From: Phycisphaerales bacterium
GTDB taxonomy: Bacteria > Pseudomonadota > Gammaproteobacteria > Competibacterales > Competibacteraceae
DNA length: 8,703 nt
Assembly: GCA_014879435.1 (NCBI GenBank)
Contig: JACSSB010000296.1
Span: 1-8,703, forward strand
Direction: 5' to 3'
The position numbers and the translations under genes were made by a program. The notes under the pieces were generated by a model that saw only the letters and a list, made by a program, of their open reading frames with translations, did not search any database and was not told the origin of the DNA. Shown here in pieces: positions 6,914-8,703 of this stretch. Each line of letters begins with the position of its first letter. Within the stretch, counting starts at the first letter, position 1.

Positions 6914-7708
6914 ATGAAAGTCTATCTCGATCTGTTGCGGCAGGTATTGGATCACGGGTCGCGCAAGCAGGATCGCACCGGTGTTGGCACTCTGAGCCTC
7001 TTCGGCGCGCAATTGCGTTTCGATTTACGCACCGGATTTCCGCTAGTGACGACCAAGCGCGTGCACCTGCACTCGATCGTGCATGAGCTGCTGTGGTTCT
7101 TGCGCGGCGATACCAACCTGGACTACCTGCATCAACAAGGCGTGACTATCTGGGATGAATGGGCCGACGCCAACGGTGATCTGGGACCGATTTACGGCAA
7201 GCAATGGCGAAGCTGGGAAACTCGCGATGGCCATTGCATCGACCAACTAGCTAACGCAGTTGAGCTGCTGCGCTGCGATCCCGATTCACGACGGATCATC
7301 GTATCGGCCTGGAACGTCGGTGAACTGGAGCAGATGCGGCTGCTGCCTTGCCATGCGTTGTTCCAATTCTATGTAGTCAACGGCGAACTATCCTGCCAGC
7401 TTTATCAACGCAGCGCTGATCTGTTTCTCGGTGTCCCATTCAATATCGCCAGCTATGCCTTATTGACGCATCTGGTTGCGCAACAAGCCGATCTCGCAGT
7501 GGGCGAGTTTATCTGGACCGGTGGTGACTGCCATTTGTATCTCAATCATTTGGAACAAGCTCGGCTCCAGCTCAGCCGCGAGCCGTACCCACCACCGCAA
7601 CTGCTCATCCGGCGCCGACCGGATACCTTGTTTACATACGGCTACGAAGATTTCGATTTCCTCGACTATCAGGCGCATCCGGCCATCCGAGCACCGGTGG
7701 CGGTTTAA
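6914..7708 (+). CDS. thyA: thymidylate synthase
   Basis: Encodes 264 residues, the same length as E. coli ThyA, and aligns from memory without gaps. The enzyme converts dUMP to dTMP using methylenetetrahydrofolate as both carbon donor and reductant, in the cytosol. Visible active-site residues: Arg21 (DRTG), the catalytic Cys146 (LPCHALFQFYV), the phosphate-binding RSAD segment (Arg166, Ser167) with Asp169, Asn177 (PFNIASY) and the His207/Tyr209 pair (GGDCHLY). The C-terminus APVAV matches the conserved tail that closes over the active site. The start is fixed by the family N-terminus and by AAGGGA at 6904-6909, which overlaps the stop codon of the kinase gene. Only nine bases separate the two genes, so co-transcription is likely. 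This is an unusual neighbour, as thyA usually sits with lgt or folA in gammaproteobacteria. Confidence 0.98.
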   Translation: MKVYLDLLRQVLDHGSRKQDRTGVGTLSLFGAQLRFDLRTGFPLVTTKRVHLHSIVHELLWFLRGDTNLDYLHQQGVTIWDEWADANGDLGPIYGKQWRSWETRDGHCIDQLANAVELLRCDPDSRRIIVSAWNVGELEQMRLLPCHALFQFYVVNGELSCQLYQRSADLFLGVPFNIASYALLTHLVAQQADLAVGEFIWTGGDCHLYLNHLEQARLQLSREPYPPPQLLIRRRPDTLFTYGYEDFDFLDYQAHPAIRAPVAV

Positions 7709-7811
7709 GCGGAAATACTGACTAGCGAAACACGATTTCAAAACTCTTGACGATCCGCGCAAATTATGTTGCGATGCACCATCATGAAAGTGAGTGTGGG
7801 AGGAGATCAAA
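7709..7811 (+). promoter_or_regulatory. intergenic region with a possible promoter for the small helical protein gene
   Basis: The gap after thyA contains TTGACG (7747-7752), five of six matches to a sigma-70 -35 box. At 17 bases spacing the -10 position reads TGCGAT (7770-7775), a poor match; the better TATGTT (7765-7770) lies too close at 12 bases. This is therefore only a candidate. No terminator-like hairpin with a T-run was found after thyA, so read-through from the upstream genes is also possible. Confidence 0.25.
7799..7803 (+). promoter_or_regulatory. strong ribosome binding site that decides the start at 7812
   Basis: GGAGG, perfectly complementary to the 16S rRNA 3' end, with eight bases before the ATG at 7812. 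An in-frame GTG at 7794 would place this site inside the coding region and leave that GTG without a good site of its own, so the ATG is preferred. Confidence 0.8.
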
Positions 7812-8162
7812 ATGAACATCGAAAAAGTGATCGAGCGAAATCAGGCGGTCGGTTTGTTAGCGTGGCAATGCATGCTGCGCGTCAATGGCTTGATGGGTCT
7901 GGGGGCTATCAGTTCGGCGCACAAAGCACTGGATACTTATTTACTGTGTTTGCAGCATGGTGCCCAGTATATTAAGAATGCCCAACCCAGCGATGAACCC
8001 GAAAAGCTGGTGGTGGTTTATGTGGATGCCCTGAGCGAGTGCATCGAAAAATCCTGGCAGGATTATCGCAACAACCTGCAAATTCTGTTGCTGACCCAGG
8101 ATGAAATCCTGATCTGGGTCACCAAGATCGACAGAAAGCTGGACGAAAAGATCAGGAAATGA
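7812..8162 (+). CDS. small helical protein, possibly phasin-like
   Basis: Encodes 116 residues. The start is set by the GGAGG at 7799-7803. The protein looks almost all alpha-helical: an N-terminal helix (about 1-26), a second amphipathic helix (about 31-56), a break at NAQPSDEPEK (about 56-65), and long C-terminal helices ending in a basic, charged tail (KIDRKLDEKIRK). There is no signal peptide and no clear membrane segment. The pattern NIEKVIERNQAVGLL, a helix break with a PSDEPEKL-type turn, then a helix with EKSWQDYRNNLQI recalls phasins, the small proteins that coat polyhydroxyalkanoate granules, but no diagnostic motif was found. It is separated from thyA by about 100 bases and converges with the peptidase gene on the other strand. 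Treat as a hypothetical protein, with phasin as a weak suggestion (about one in three). Confidence 0.85.
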   Translation: MNIEKVIERNQAVGLLAWQCMLRVNGLMGLGAISSAHKALDTYLLCLQHGAQYIKNAQPSDEPEKLVVVYVDALSECIEKSWQDYRNNLQILLLTQDEILIWVTKIDRKLDEKIRK

Positions 8163-8223
8163 TGGCGGTTTCCGTGTATCTACCCCTCTCGTTCATCCCC
8201 TGGCGACCCCCCTTGCAGGATGA

Positions 8224-8703
8224 CTATACCCAGGCCGGTACATACTCCCGTGCCTGGCGAACCGCCGCGCTTAGCTGGGTGGCCTCTGGTTCAAAGCGCC
8301 GGACCCAATCCCAGAATTTGGGCGAATGATTCAGCTCGACGGTATGGCACAACTCGTGGATCAACACGTAGCAAACCCACGCGCTCGGTAGAAACAACAG
8401 CTTGTAGTTCAGATTAATTCGGCCTTCTGCCGAACAACTGCCCCAGCGAGTTCGTTGTCCTTTGATACTCACTCCTGCATACCGCAGCCCAGTCTCATCG
8501 GCTAGCCGCGCCAACCACGGTACCAACGTGTCCTGCCCCCGACGCGCCAACCAGCGGCGCAATACGGCGTGACACGCTTCTATCCGTTCCACCTGCCCTG
8601 TGACGATAATTCGGTCCGAACCCACAGTTCGGGCACTGATCGTTCCAGCCGATGTAGCTCGATACTCGATCTTCCAGCACTCCGCTAAAGCCAATAGCTT
8701 CAA
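8224..8703 (-). CDS. DUF45 (YgjP-type) zinc metallopeptidase, C-terminal part
   Basis: Runs leftward from the right edge to a TAG stop (complement of 8224-8226); 159 residues are visible and the gene is cut by the window end. The codon at 8701-8703 is TTG on the minus strand and could be mistaken for a start, but family members carry roughly 90-100 more N-terminal residues, so it is probably internal. The zinc site HELCH (visible residues 116-120) and the third ligand His126 in NHSPKFW are intact, with Glu117 as catalytic base. The preceding RTRWGSCS (84-91) is a hallmark of the DUF45/M48-related family. These are cytosolic SprT/WLM-like predicted proteases whose substrates are mostly unknown. 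It is convergent with the upstream small gene; the 61 bases between them (8163-8223) show no hairpin. Confidence 0.93.
   Translation of the reverse strand: MKLLALAECWKIEYRATSAGTISARTVGSDRIIVTGQVERIEACHAVLRRWLARRGQDTLVPWLARLADETGLRYAGVSIKGQRTRWGSCSAEGRINLNYKLLFLPSAWVCYVLIHELCHTVELNHSPKFWDWVRRFEPEATQLSAAVRQAREYVPAWV

Noticed and set aside
8163..8223. Bidirectional terminator between the convergent genes.
   Set aside because: The 61 bases contain no inverted repeat that I could find; how either transcript ends is not visible.
8701..8703. TTG as the true start of the metallopeptidase.
   Set aside because: It coincides with the window edge, no upstream sequence is available, and family members are longer at the N-terminus.

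Overview
The window reads as ordinary bacterial chromosome. MnmG and thymidylate synthase both look gammaproteobacterial (the thymidylate synthase has exactly the E. coli length and active-site numbering), and the base composition is moderately GC-rich by eye. An environmental gammaproteobacterium is the best guess. The species cannot be named from this sequence alone. No insertion sequence, CRISPR array, tRNA, rRNA or phage gene is visible.

Layout. Positions 1-795 hold the 3' part of mnmG, a tRNA-modification gene. A non-coding gap of about 165 bases follows, with a 12-bp stem-loop, and then a small DUF6489-like gene (962-1285). From 1337 to 7708 five genes lie head to tail on the + strand: a stand-alone receiver (CheY-like) protein; a membrane protein joining a PAS domain, a degenerate histidine-kinase core and an intact DEDDh 3'-5' exonuclease; a 93-residue two-helix membrane protein; a sodium/solute-symporter-type sensor histidine kinase of the CrbS/CbrA kind; and thyA. 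A 116-residue helical protein, possibly phasin-like, follows under its own strong ribosome binding site (7812-8162). Converging from the right edge is a DUF45-type zinc metallopeptidase gene, cut by the window end.

How the genes may work together. The symporter-kinase carries all the catalytic boxes of a working histidine kinase (His691), and the receiver carries a full phosphoacceptor site (Asp53). They could form one two-component pathway, but no DNA-binding output domain is encoded here. Between them lies the membrane pseudo-kinase/exonuclease, in which the phosphoacceptor histidine is replaced by Glu262 while all five exonuclease residues are kept. The symporter-kinase lacks the PAS domain usual in CrbS/CbrA, while the exonuclease protein has one. 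The natural hypothesis is a membrane signalling module that senses a small carbon substrate or metabolic state and feeds into a nuclease. This is inferred from gene order and domain content, not shown. thyA starts 9 bases after the kinase stop codon, so it is probably co-transcribed with the module.
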